Positions 10,531-21,416 of a stretch of 64,000 nt of DNA are shown piece after piece; position 1 is the stretch's first letter, and the number at the start of each line of letters is the position of its first letter. Both the position numbers and the translations under genes were made by a program. Location of the stretch: assembly GCA_006503535.1 (NCBI GenBank), contig QYRS01000017.1, positions 310,001 to 374,000 on the forward strand, read 5' to 3'. The notes beneath the pieces are model-generated. The model searched no databases and was not told the DNA's origin. It saw only the letters and a program-made list of their open reading frames with translations. The DNA comes from Arthrinium phaeospermum (Eukaryota > Ascomycota > Sordariomycetes > Amphisphaeriales > Apiosporaceae).

Positions 10531-12050
10531 ATGAGTACAGTGGGACAACTAGGCGACCGGATCGCAAGCCTGGCCAAGAAGGTGGAGGAGCAGGGGCTCA
10601 ACGATGCATCTCCTGCTGAAAAACAGCAGACCGCTATTGAGCTAGCCGAGGCTTCGAGGGAACTCGAACAGCTCGTTCTTGGGCCGAGACAAACGTTGGG
10701 GATGATGGCATTCTCTGTAAGTGGAGGCCCACTCTGCCTTGACCCCTATCCATACTGATGGCCAGATGTTACTATAGGTTCAAGATGCATCTAGTCTAGG
10801 CGTCATTGTCAACTTTGACATCCACCGACTTGTCCCTTCAGACGGGTCGGTGAGCTTCGCCGAGCTATCCTCTTTATGCGGACTCGACGAGGATAGGCTG
10901 AGTAAGTACACTATGGACTCTATCGCCGACGTGGTTATGAAACCCGGACAGTACTAAGAGCTGCTAATCAGCACGTATCCTTCGCTACGCCATGATCAAC
11001 CACATCTTCCGCGAAGAGCCCGCGGGCCACGTCAGGCACACCCCCCTTTCGGCACACCTGGCGCAGTCCCCCGCCTTCTGCGACTTCCTGCGCACCCTCG
11101 CCGTGGTTTTCAATCCGGTCAACGCGTGCATCCCCGTAGCGCTGAGCCGGTATCCCCAGACGCGCTTTATGACGGAGTCGGCGCACGGCGTTGCCCGCCA
11201 GACAGACCTGGCCTTCTACGACTGGCTCGAGCGCGAGGAGAACCTCGCCCTCCGGCTTAACTTCGACAAGGGGATGGAGGGGATCAGCCGCGGGGGACAG
11301 CGGCTGCAGGATACAGATCTTCGGGCGTACCCCTGGGACAAGTTGCCGGATGGGGCAGTGGTGGTGGATATGGGAGGTTCTGGTGAGTCCCCAGTCAAAC
11401 GCGAAAGGATATAATGTGGTAATGAGAGTCATCATGAGCTGACTTTGACGAAGGTGGACACTTTGCGAGGGATCTCGCCGCAGCCTATCCGACGTTCTCG
11501 GTTGTCGTCCAGGATCTCCCTCGGGTTATTCAACAGACGGTCGAAGATCAGAAAGGGGCTGTTGATGCAACGTCCGTTACGTATCAAGCACACAACTTCT
11601 TCGATGAGCAGCCCGTCAAAGACGGCGACGTCTACTTTATGCGCCATGTCTTCCACAATCACCCTGATGCGGAGTGCGTCAAGATTCTGACCGCGTTGCT
11701 GCCGGCCCTCAAACCCGGCGCCAGGGTCCTCGTCAGCGAGTACGTTGTGCCGCCGGCGACGGAGCTGACCGGAGGGCTGGGTACGAAAGCGACGAGGTAG
11801 GTCTGCCATTGAAACATACTGCTGGAGTTGCTCCTGTGGGAGACATATTCACTGACAGTTTTCAATTAATAGACAGATGGACCTGTTGACCATGGCATTA
11901 TTCAACGCCAAGGAACGGACTAGGGAGGAGTATTCGAGACTCTTCCAGGAGGCAAGCTCGAAATTGGTGTTTCGTGGAACATATCAGGTTCCAGATGATC
12001 CGAGAAGCTGTATCTTTGAGGCAATTTATCAGAGTGCTGATAGCGATTGA
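10531..12050 (+). CDS. S-adenosylmethionine-dependent O-methyltransferase (COMT family)
   Basis: Five exons: 10531-10716, 10778-10901, 10972-11382, 11454-11796, 11873-12050; 413 residues. The N-terminal half is the winged-helix dimerisation region (LSSLCGLDEDRLTRILRYAM, then NHIFREE). The SAM-binding motif VDMGGSGGHFARDLA spans the 11382/11454 junction; the family usually has GGGxG, so the third Gly is Ser here. Further motifs are VVQDLP and the catalytic region DVYFMRHVFHNHPD with the expected His, then LLPALKPGARVLVSEYV. Members O-methylate phenolic or flavonoid-like small molecules, including fungal polyketides. It follows the P450 on the same strand; joint action on one metabolite is inferred. 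The ATG at 10531 is used; the frame upstream only offers GTG at 10510. Confidence 0.9.
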
Positions 12051-12159
12051 ACAAATAATGGGACTCGAATCTGATTTTATTCACGCAAATCTTCTATTTC
12101 CTCGACTGCATCTTTCCGCACTTGAGTAGTTGGTAATAGCCATGCTGAGCTGATAAATC

Positions 12160-12502
12160 TCAATCCTTCTTTGAGGCCTCACCCTCTCCATTACGCTGGG
12201 GCTGCATGCTAGCGCGCAGGTTGGCGAAGTTCCACGGCTCATCCTTCTTCCCTTCTGATAACCACCGCGACATCATTACCCCAATTTCTGGTGTGTATCT
12301 GTTAGCTTGATGCCAAACTGTCTACACTATACCCTGTAGGATTTGGCGAATGTCTCTTACCACTTTTCTTTTCCTTTCCTGCCTTTGACGGTTTGGTGCC
12401 TGAGGCAGACTGGCCAATCTTACACTTGTCGTCCTGGCTAGTCTCACGGCCCATCTCGAATATGATGAACTTGGAGGCCGTAAGGATCGTCAAGGTAGCC
12501 AA
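12160..12502 (-). CDS. Small hypothetical protein, two exons
   Basis: Exon 1 is 12502-12361 and exon 2 is 12287-12160, separated by a 73-nt intron with GTAAGA donor and CAG acceptor; phases agree and the joined frame gives 89 residues. The N-terminus is hydrophobic (ATLTILTASKFIIFEMG), followed by a lysine-rich segment (KPSKAGKEKKS) and a C-terminal part with SRWLSEGKKDEPWNFANLRA. I do not recognise the family. The clean splice sites and the aromatic-rich second exon argue for a real gene. It is convergent with the O-methyltransferase gene, with ends only 110 bases apart. Confidence 0.55.
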
Positions 12503-14261
12503 GGGATCTTGATATTGTGAATACTGCTTGACTTCAAAGCTTCACAGGCTTAAATAGATGAATAGGTACCTAATGAGTAGTGTATAAGCAGGTAGAAAAC
12601 GTGGAATAACAGTGATGGGAAATGACAAAGCAAACCAAAATATCCCCTGGATATAGGTCGAGCTTTATGTAGAGGTTTCTGTACAAGCTCTCTACCATAT
12701 CCAAGTGCCTTAAGTTGACATCATTAATAGTATATTAAGGCATCCGTTACTGTACATGCCCCTTTCAAGCCTTGTGCCATGTCAACAAGAGAGGGGCTAG
12801 TTTTCTGAACGGACAAAGATGTCGTGCACCTGGGCCAGTAGTTCCTGAAGATGTCGAAGGCTGAGAGACTGACTATCCAATTATAAAAACGGCCCTGTAA
12901 TAGATTTGTATAGAAATAATCGTTTAGTGATAGGCACCTTCTGCATACCTGCGTTTTTACGGCCAGATAACTGTCATAGTGAGGGCCAAAATTATCTTTC
13001 GTCAGGAGTACATACATGGAACGTTTAACGATCAATAAGGGTATCCTCCAAGAGCACAAGCTGAAGCTGCTATGCACCGTGCCAATCAGGAAATGGGCCC
13101 GGAGAGCTTGGAGACGGGACAAGGGCTCCCAGCAGGCGTCTTGCATGAGGTACCCTTTAGTGCTGGCTATGACCAATGAAATAAAGGGCCCTTCCTTAGG
13201 TTTGTACAAGTTGACCAAACCCTGTTGTTTTGCAATGCGGCTCGGCCGGAGGTGCGGACACAATCAACCACGTTATGGGGTCGGATACGAGATGCGTCTT
13301 AAGCCACAAGTCTGCGAGGGCCAATATTCTGATACGTAGAATTCCAGCGCCAGGAGCACAACGTAACAAGGTATCAAGTATGCCTATCCTGGAACAAACA
13401 TCGTACTAATAGTACCCAGTGGTACCTAGTATCATTACCCTATATTAAGTAGTTTAGAATAACCTAGTGGGGGTGGCGCTCTTGCCATCAAAGGGATAAG
13501 ACTAATGTGATACAGGTTTCAATGGTACAAATTGGTATGTACATGATGTGTGAGATCTGTAGCATACACCCAATCAGAGAACGGGCCCTCAGTTGACCGA
13601 AGCAAGCATGGTACAGGGGCCTATGGGCGATCTGCCTGCATCAAAATGCCTCGAGTTCTGGCGATAGACCAATGAGAAAATGTGCCCTGGACCCCCTAGA
13701 ACTAAGTTGGTCTTGAGTTCAGAACCAGATTGAATTGCTTATATATTGAAACAGCTTGCGTCCCTGGGTTTTCTCTTTTCTTTCAAACTCTACACTCTTC
13801 GCTATTGCACTACGTCGATCAGCCTGTCTCCCCTTTCCCCGTTGATAGGAGCACATCACCCTCGCTGGCCAGTTGCCCCTCGCTGGAGAGCTTCTCGGCT
13901 GACCCCAGCGTCCTTTCTCGCCCACAACGCCAGCATTCGCCAGTTGCCCCTCGTCGACGCCAGCCACCCTCTTTCTTCCTTGCTACAAACAGCCCCCTTC
14001 GTCGGCCATCTGCGTCATAAGGTCGCGAAGTGCACCTGTCCTGCTCGATTCTCCCAATTTGAGTCCCGCGAGCGATACTTTTCATGCCCAAACTCTACTA
14101 GCACTATAGCTTTTCATCCGCAATACTAGCGACACCCTTCGCGCCTAGCAGGGACGTACAGTCCGACCAAGTGAACGGCCCTGACGTGGCACGTCTCTTG
14201 GCGTACACGTGAGGGAGAGCTTGTGTCGGGTGTCCCTACACAAAGACTATCTCGCTCGCAG
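12503..14261. other. Repeat-derived spacer with degenerate duplicated segments
   Basis: No gene supported. Segments near 13080-13195 and 13560-13700 look like diverged copies of each other: four occurrences of a CCAATSA word followed by A-rich sequence and GGGCCC-like words, at about 13083, 13170, 13572 and 13668. A TATA-like TATATA lies at 13740, and a CT-rich stretch from 13770 to about 14030 may be a leader of the zinc-finger gene. Confidence 0.45.
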
Positions 14262-15064
14262 GAGAATATGACTATGCAGAGTCTCTCCACGCAGCAAACC
14301 TCCAGACTTATGATTTCCAATCTGATATTGAATGGCTTATCGATCAAAGATACTACGAACCCACCGCTACAGATCAGGATTGTCTCCTAGTGAGTCTAGC
14401 TTTTCCCTATAAAACTGGCCCTGAACTAATCGAGTTGCCGTAGCAATCTTCCACGCGCCATGAATATGGTGCGAGTAATTGTAATTGCGCCCAAGGCAAC
14501 GGGGCACCAAGCCCAGCCCCTGTGGATGCAGCAAGTTTGATTAGTTCAACCACTCTTACACAACCTCTATCATTAGCCGAGTCCTCAACCGGGCATCGGA
14601 CTCCAGCAGCTTGTACGCAAGCCACTGCTCAGGCACCAGTACCATCTGTGTCGGCAACATTGTCATCACCGTCTTCTGACCAGTCGCACATTGAATGCGG
14701 ACACTGCGGAACGACATTGGAAGGCCTCGATGTGCTGATAAAACACATTGAGAGTTGTCACACTTCCACTGGAACCAAGGCCCGATGGTCCTGTGGGATA
14801 AGATGTGAAGCGAGTTTCACACGACCGAAGGATCTTAAGCGCCATATCCAGGCTTTCCACCTAAAGCTGCGATATATCTGCTGTTGTGGTCATGCTAGTC
14901 CGAGAAAAGACAAGCATGTCGCACACCTCCGAAAATGCGAATGCCGAGATGAAAGGCGCCCCTATACCTGCAGTTGCGGTCATAACTCCATGATCCGCAT
15001 TGACCATGTCAACCATGTTGAGTCCTGCGGCCGTGGGAGAAGGGGAAGGCCACGAAAGGGTTAG
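14262..15064 (+). CDS. C2H2 zinc-finger protein (5' end unresolved)
   Basis: Two exons are clear: 14262-14389 (reading EYDYAESLHAANLQTYDF onward) and 14444-15064, with a 54-nt intron. The first exon begins after a CAG acceptor, and I found no ATG exon upstream that keeps the frame, so the N-terminus is missing or the gene is a remnant. The C-terminal half carries C-x2-C-x(12)-H-x4-H and CGIRCEASFTRPKDLKRHIQ type fingers, then CCCGHASPRKDKHVAHLRKC and CSCGHNSMIRIDHVNHVESC modules. It ends with GRGRRGRPRKG, an AT-hook-like basic tail. A nuclear DNA-binding role is inferred from the domains only. Confidence 0.6.
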
Positions 15065-15535
15065 AATTGGTCCCTAATACAAGGGATTAATCATCTCCTA
15101 TCGACATTTTCGCTGAAGGCAACCAACCAACTATCAACCGGTACGTTAACCTATTAAATATGGAAATAAGCTGTGAGAATCATTGCTAACCTATAATCAC
15201 AAGCACTCCTGTACTGTGTCACCTCGCGGACACCACGAATGGGGTTGAGACTTGCTGTTGCAAGTTTTAGATGATGGTATGATTGTATGGTATGAAAAGC
15301 TATGTTCTAAGGCTTATTTAAGGGATGTTACACATCCAGGGATTGCCGAAGAATTATGCTCTTCATTAATTCTATCACTCATGTTTTCCATACACAAATA
15401 AATATAGTAATCATCTCAATACCAGTCACTATTTGTGTGAACAGGCCAGAAAGGTGACCCCTCAAGTTGCAAGCATGCTTTCTTTCATTGAACATGCCTA
15501 AAATGATACACAGTTCCCTTGGGGGCCCGATTCTT
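15065..15535. other. Intergenic spacer
   Basis: Convergent spacer between the zinc-finger gene and COX10. AT-rich; nothing recognisable. Confidence 0.5.
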
Positions 15536-17085
15536 CTAGTTCCTTTCTTTTGATAATGCTACAATGGGCTCCTCATCCTCCTCCCAATCCTCCTCGTCCT
15601 CCAAATCCGGCTCGCCGAAAATGGCCCGCCAGATACGGCCCCACATGCCCTTCTTCTGCCCGAGCCCCAGCATGATGACGACCGGCAGGTGCCAGACGCT
15701 CGCCCAGAACAAGCCCTTGGCGCTGCCGTGGAAGCCGTCCTGCCTCCAGAACCGGACCGCCTCCCGCGTGAGCCAGATGTTGACCGGTAAGCTCGTCGCC
15801 GCGAAGCTCCACTCCGTCACGCCCACGTAGCAGAGCCCGAAGCAGATGGGGAAGAAGGCGAGGCTGTACCGCAGCGCCACGCGCCCGTTGCGCGCCGGGT
15901 TGATCCACGACAGCATCTGGTGGCCCGCGGCCTTGTACTCCTCGCGGATGGACCACGACAGGGCCATGAAGTGCGGGAACTGCCACGCGAACAGCAGGGC
16001 GGCCATCAGCCAGCCGCCGATGGCGTCTTTCGTGAGGAGCAGCTCCTGGAAGGAGCCCGTGCCCGTCGCCGACTCGCCTGCCGCCGCCGCCCAGCCCATG
16101 AGCGGCGGGATCCCGCCCACGACGGCGCCGACCCAGGTGTTGAGCCAGTGCATGCGCTTCATGGGCGTGTAGACGCCCGCGTAGAGCACGATGTTGGCGG
16201 CGCCGAGGAAGGAGACGGTCGGGTTGACGCCAAACAGCAGCGCGCCGACGCCGGTGGCGCCCGCGAGGACGGCGAACATGATGGCCTTGCGCTGGGACAG
16301 GAGACCGCGGACGAGGGGTCGGTTGCGCGTGCGCGACATCTTGGAGTCGGTATCGGGCTCGTAGATCATGTTGAGGGCATTGGCCGAGGCCGAGCACAGC
16401 GCCGTGCCGGTCGTCAGGAAGGCGAGCGTCAGGGGCGACAAGGAGGGGGTATCGAGGCCGATCGAGGGCGAGAGGAAGTCGGGGACGGGGTAGAGGGCGT
16501 AGGAGGACATGGCGGTCAGGACCACGAGGACCGAGAGGCGCGGTTTCGAGAGGGAGAGGTAGAGGGAGAGCTGGCGGCGAAAAGAGTTGGCCGACTGCTT
16601 GCTTGCCGACGTGGTCAGGGCCGACGACGCATCTTCGGTCGGCAGCGCGCCGTCTGAAGAAGATGCCGGGGTGGTGGGGTCGAAGCCGACCCAGTTGTAG
16701 ATGCTGCGGCAGCAGCAGCATTGCGCTTCGCAGCTTGCCTCCGTCGGTGCGGTAGGTCTTGGTTTATGTGGGAGGTGGAACTGAAGGTGGTGGTACGACT
16801 CGGGCCGCCGTCGTCAGCTATGGTCGAGGCCGACGCTCTCGAGGCGCGCCCGTCTGCGCTGGTGGGCAGAAAGCCATTGGAAAGGAAGTAGCCCGCCTTG
16901 AGGCGCGAGGATCGCGGGGCTATCGCATTGCGAGGGGCAAAGGTTTGGCTGAAGGGTCTCGACGAAAGTTTCCGGCTGTTGTTGTTGCTGTTTGCTGTCG
17001 AAATGTTCAGGCGGCGGCTGCAGCGCCAGCAGACGTCCTCAAAGGCGCCGAGGCGAATCGCGGTACCGGCGGGCCGTAGGCTCAT
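15536..17085 (-). CDS. COX10: Protoheme IX farnesyltransferase (haem O synthase), frame interrupted once
   Basis: A mitochondrial inner-membrane UbiA-family prenyltransferase that converts haem B to haem O for cytochrome c oxidase. From the ATG at 17085 the N-terminus is Arg/Ser-rich and lacks acids, as expected of a mitochondrial presequence. The C-terminal frame contains SIYNWVGFDP, LSLSKPRLSVLVVLTAMSSY, the first Asp-rich motif in NMIYEPDTDSKMSRTRNRP, VLYAGVYTPMKR, WVGAVVGGIPPLMGW and several hydrophobic helices, and it ends in an acidic tail (LEDEEDWEEDEE). The two parts lie in different frames; the change falls in an Ala-codon run at about 16706-16730. The full span (1550 nt) is one base short of an open frame of about 516 residues. 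No plausible intron covers the junction. A single-base deletion error is the likeliest cause. Confidence 0.9.
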
Positions 17086-18185
17086 GTTGGCCAGCAGCGC
17101 ATGTCGCCGCAGCTGCTACGGATGGGGGCTTGTCTTTTGTTGTCGGTCTGTCGGCACAATCGGTTGACAGACAGGCGACGGCGTGGTTCGAGAAGTGGTA
17201 CCCTTCTGACTTCCAATTGATGTGATATGCACCTCGGGTCCCAAATTTAGCACTGTACCTCCAATTGCATCGGGCGGCAGGATCCCAAAATTAGTGACGT
17301 CGGAAGCCCGATTATTCCGCCCGGGTTCTGCAATTGGACTGTCCGGATTGAAAATCCATGCCAGAAGTTCCCCAGGCCATTTTACAGTGGACCCGAGTCT
17401 CGACCCCACCACTCCATTGCGCTCAATACAAGGTTGCTTCATAGGGCGTTTGAGTGTAGGAGGAAGCTGGTAGAGACGCCAGCCCTCGAGTGTCAGATAC
17501 TCATATGAAGGCTGCGTCGCCGTTGGTCCTTGCTCTATTGCCTCAGGCCACGAATGCGTTCTCAGAAAACTCCGCCATTGGTCGCCGCCACAGCTGGTCG
17601 ACCATTTCAGGATCCAACTGATTGACGGCGTCTCTTTACCTCCTCGGCCAGCTGGGGTCATTTGCGGTATCGCACGTGAACACGCACACTTGAGTCACAT
17701 GGTGGAAGATTCTAGCTGGTCCGTTGCTGCACGCATCTCTGGCAGAGTACAGCTCTGGTGACCGTCTAATTCTCTGGCAAGAACTGTTTGTGGATGGTAG
17801 CTCGTAGCTTGAGGTACTTGTACGTCTTCAATAAGATGTCAAACGACGCAGGCCAACACACTCTTTCACGGACAAAATGCTTTAACAACTGGCCATCTTT
17901 TCTTTTCACAATGCAGTGCAATTGCTCGCTGTTTTCTGTCTCGTACCCTGCAGGCTTATGGCCATCGTGTGAAGATACCTAATGTATAGAGTTTCTGGGA
18001 TACAGGAATCCATACAAATTTTATTAAGTATGAATGAACCAAGGTTACGCAAGCACGATGTCGGGCCCAAAGCGATTTACCGCGCATAAATTCGAAAATG
18101 ATTCCTCCAGTCTATTTGTAACTCTACCCTCCTTCTTTAATCAGAATCTATCTCACAAGCTGATTCGTCCCTATTCCTGTTCATC
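17086..18185. other. Intergenic spacer
   Basis: Divergent promoter region between COX10 and the PPxY-motif gene. A 181-codon antisense frame (17116-17661) shows no protein-like features. Near-repeats of TCCCAAAWTTAG occur at about 17240 and 17285. Confidence 0.45.
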
Positions 18186-19934
18186 ATGGCCTCCGGTACA
18201 CCCGCCCCAGCTCGCACTAACACGTCTTCTCAAGACGTTGTCGGGATGAGCGGCTATTCTAAGATCTCGAAGGAGAATGACTTCTGGCACCCAGGGAATA
18301 TCAAATACGCCAAATGGATATTCTGGCTGCTCGGCTTCGACCCCCTGGTGTCCAAACACAGCGACACTTATATGCGGGTGCTGCAGATCCTGGTGTCCTA
18401 TTTTGCTAAGAACCCCGACGTCACGGGTGCTGTCTATCTCGAGCAGCAAGCCAAGTCTCATGAGGGTCGGTATGGACTAGCAGACTTTGCCACCCGCCGG
18501 GCCTACTTGAACCTCTTTCGCTTCTATTGGGCAAAGAACAAGCTCCAAGAGGCGAAAGCGGTGGCTAACAACATGGCGAGCCGGCTGCAAACGGATCGGA
18601 ACCTGGCCCCTGATGTCTTCCTCATCTGGAAGACGTTGGCAACCGATGTGGAGTGCCGCGATGGCGATCTCGAGAGAGCCGCCGCGCTGTATGGGGATCT
18701 AGCCCATCGATACGGTCTTCACGCCGACCCCAGCAACCAGTCTTACTACTTCCTCCACCTCGGCTTGCAACTCTTCTACACAGATCGATCCAGGTGGAGA
18801 GAGGCTATATCCCGGATCGAATCCGCGATCAAGTGTCTCGCCGAAGTTCCCAGCAACCTCCAGGATGCCACCGAGACCATCGTGGAACGCAAGATAGCCC
18901 TCCTCGTCTTGAAGGCGGCCATGTTCGAGGCCCTAGGCGAGGGCCAAGAAGCGACCTGGGTCTACAACGATCTGATCGCATTGTGCGAGCAACACCTGGA
19001 GGAGGATCCATACATAGAATCCTGGCACGCAGCGGCTGACAACCGCATCTTCGCACTCAATCATCATCAATCAGAAGAACCGCCAGCATATGATGGCATC
19101 ATCACTGCCAGCGTCACAACTGCCGCTGGTTCCCCCGTATTGCTGGGGATATCACCTGACTGGGCACAAGGCCAGGAATGGGACGGAGACTGCGAAAAGG
19201 GTCTCCAGGGGTGGGACTTGGTTTCAACCCCGTCTGTAGACGGCATGTCGCCGCCCTTGATGGCCGCGAAACTTGCGCGTACCGCAAGACGTACGCCCAG
19301 TCCATCAGAACCTTTCAACAGAGATTGTTCTGCTTCAACTGGAGTTCTCGTTCAACTGACGCCCGAAGATCCTCCACCAAGCTACAATGAAGTACCTGTG
19401 GGATCTCCGGTACCAGATACGGCCCCTGAGATAATCAACATTCCCACCATGGATGAAATGGATGATATGAGGGACACGTACGCCTGCGAGCAAAACACCA
19501 AGATCCACGCGTGCGACGTCGAGTACCCCGATATGGAGAATATCAGTAGCAGCGACGGCAGCGACAGCGAGGATTGTCTCATGTGCCTGGACACGACGCG
19601 AAAGACGAAGTACACGAACGAGTTCCTCGCCGCCCAGAAAGGTGGCAAGCAGGCCCGCAAGCAGCACACCCTGCCTCCTTTGGTGCAGCGATCCCCTGGC
19701 ATTGTCCCCATGTGGCCCAAGAGCAAGGAAGCGTCGGCGTTCGAGCAGCAGAAGCTGCCTTACCGCACCCGCGTCGCACATGTCAACCCACCATGGTACG
19801 GTGATTCTGGAGTTGAACCCGAGGTACACGAAATCCATGTGCAGAGCAGCGGCGACGGGATGGAGATCGACAGCGGCTTCGAAACCGACAGCTGGCAAGA
19901 GGTGCGGACCCCGAGCCCAGAACCGAGTACTTGA
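18186..19934 (+). CDS. Hypothetical helical protein with three PPxY motifs
   Basis: Single exon, 582 residues. The N-terminal 285 residues are helical, with a repeated A/L/Y periodicity resembling TPR-like repeats (for example RAYLNLFRFYWAKNKLQEAK and LERAAALYGDLAHRYGL). No named domain is recognised. The C-terminal half is low-complexity and acidic. It contains three PPxY motifs: PPAY (299-302), PPSY (397-400) and PPWY (535-538), plus a Ser/Asp block (SSSDGSDSEDC). PPxY motifs are the classic ligands of WW domains such as those of Rsp5/Nedd4 ubiquitin ligases, so an adaptor or substrate role is a reasonable inference. The ATG follows a TC-rich leader. Confidence 0.75.
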   Translation: MASGTPAPARTNTSSQDVVGMSGYSKISKENDFWHPGNIKYAKWIFWLLGFDPLVSKHSDTYMRVLQILVSYFAKNPDVTGAVYLEQQAKSHEGRYGLADFATRRAYLNLFRFYWAKNKLQEAKAVANNMASRLQTDRNLAPDVFLIWKTLATDVECRDGDLERAAALYGDLAHRYGLHADPSNQSYYFLHLGLQLFYTDRSRWREAISRIESAIKCLAEVPSNLQDATETIVERKIALLVLKAAMFEALGEGQEATWVYNDLIALCEQHLEEDPYIESWHAAADNRIFALNHHQSEEPPAYDGIITASVTTAAGSPVLLGISPDWAQGQEWDGDCEKGLQGWDLVSTPSVDGMSPPLMAAKLARTARRTPSPSEPFNRDCSASTGVLVQLTPEDPPPSYNEVPVGSPVPDTAPEIINIPTMDEMDDMRDTYACEQNTKIHACDVEYPDMENISSSDGSDSEDCLMCLDTTRKTKYTNEFLAAQKGGKQARKQHTLPPLVQRSPGIVPMWPKSKEASAFEQQKLPYRTRVAHVNPPWYGDSGVEPEVHEIHVQSSGDGMEIDSGFETDSWQEVRTPSPEPST

Positions 19935-20217
19935 ACTTGAGGACAAGAAGGCCACCGACCCGAGCGACCGGTATCCGTCGTACCGCGACCCTTGAGTTGC
20001 TCAAGAAGCGTTGCCGAATGGGCACTGCTCAACCAAGCCCATGAAAGCGCAAAACCTGGAACCGAAGACACCACGGAGATGCGAATCGACGTGTAGTAGG
20101 TGCGAAGTCGCCCAATCGGGTTTCAGGTGTGAGAGAGAAGGTCGGGGGAGGTTTCAAGGACATAGGTAGACTGGAATGTGAGTGGGTTTCATGTGTACGT
20201 ATTGTTGCTGCTTTCCG

Positions 20218-20333
20218 TACACATACATCACCACTCTCATTGGTCAATTTACGGCTTATATGCCTTTGTATTGTTCACCCTATTGGGATACATTACTTGA
20301 GCCACTGCCAATGAGAGTGGTCATGTATGTGTA
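20218..20333. repeat. 116-bp foldback element with 26-bp inverted arms
   Basis: Arm 20218-20243 (TACACATACATCACCACTCT onward) matches the reverse complement of 20308-20333 at 25 of 26 positions. The 64-bp interior is non-coding. It could be a very short MITE or a transcribed hairpin. No clear target duplication is visible. Confidence 0.7.
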
Positions 20334-20782
20334 TCCCCATCTCCTCACATCCTGTGATCATGGACTGGCCATCTGTCGGATATCTGCTAACATTACTAAC
20401 GCACTCAACTGAGTACCCAAGCTAGATAAACAATCAATCGGCGAGCAAGTGGTTAAGTAACAGGTAGGCACACAGTTGTGACTGGCCTGCCTCTGGATGT
20501 TTCGCCGCGTGATCTTACACCCCAAGTTTGGTATGTGTATGTTCTCTACAGGAGACCCGAACACACAAATTCTTCCTTACTATTAATACATAAAACACGT
20601 AAATGTATCTGCCGTACGTTTTGCGCGTGTTTGCTATCAAGGAGACTGGCCTTCGGTGAATCGCATGGTCCCATCCAATGACCAGAATGCGGCGCTACAT
20701 TTCTCCAACATTCGTCGTATCGCACCAGCAGTCGGTTACGTATCAAGGGGCCGCAGGAGTAAACGTACCGGCACCTGTCTTG

Positions 20783-20823
20783 TTTATTCCATATACTCCG
20801 AATAACAACAGTGGAATAAACGA
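20783..20823. repeat. Palindromic TTATTCCA...TGGAATAA unit, copy A
   Basis: About 40 bases: TTATTCCATATACTCCGAAT, then AACAACAGTGGAATAAAC. A near-identical unit lies at 24041-24076, on the other side of the BCS1-like gene. It shares the TTATTCC word with the introner-like introns. Confidence 0.6.
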
Positions 20824-21416
20824 ACACTACTGTAATGATATCCTGTATAAAAGTAATGCTTATTCTTGAGGGGAATTGGCGGGTTTACTGTCGCGGGGGC
20901 TTGGCTTGCCGCCACTGTGTTGGCAGATTAAGACTTTAGCATGTTCAGTGAGGAGTTGGCCATTAGGCGCTACCCAATGCAACACGCTCCTGCCGTGTGC
21001 CAGTGCAAATCACATCATTCTTGAAAGACAACATCTCATATCAAATGGGCCACACATGTTAGAGCATTCATTCGGAATTGAAGCCACAGAGATTGGCATC
21101 TATCATGTACTGAAAAAGCAAGAGCACACTTGGTATCTAGGCAGACCATTTCAATAACGCCCCGATCATGGTCTGTTTAGCCACGGTCCATGGAGCGCAA
21201 GAACCCAATCGAAGATGGGTGCCAATCCTTCCCAGAACACCCTCAATCATATCACAAATCGTACGTGGAATAATTGAAGTGGATCGAGTCATCGAGGGTA
21301 ACAACTCCTGCGCCAACTTCCAAAACATCGGATATGCCACCTCGACCATTGACAAATTGGACAAATTGGTCAAGTTCGCGGCGTCGACGAGCCACCTCCC
21401 GCTTCTGTTCATCTGC

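Larger units (their letters stand above)
19935..21416. other. Intergenic spacer with a hairpin element and a TTATTCC palindrome
   Basis: No gene supported. It contains the 116-bp inverted-repeat element at 20218-20333 and the palindromic TTATTCC unit at 20783-20823. A 151-codon antisense frame at 21137-21592 overlaps the 3' end of the BCS1-like gene and has no motif. Confidence 0.5.

Noticed and set aside
12724..13263. 179-codon minus-strand frame
   Set aside because: No motif, lies in repeat-derived spacer with duplicated words, no splice or promoter support.
15573..16721. 382-codon minus-strand frame overlapping COX10
   Set aside because: Third-frame shadow of COX10; Arg/His/Pro-rich with no homologous motifs, although its upstream end overlaps the region where the COX10 frame breaks.
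17116..17661. 181-codon minus-strand frame upstream of COX10
   Set aside because: No motif and composition unlike a protein; overlaps the expected COX10 promoter.
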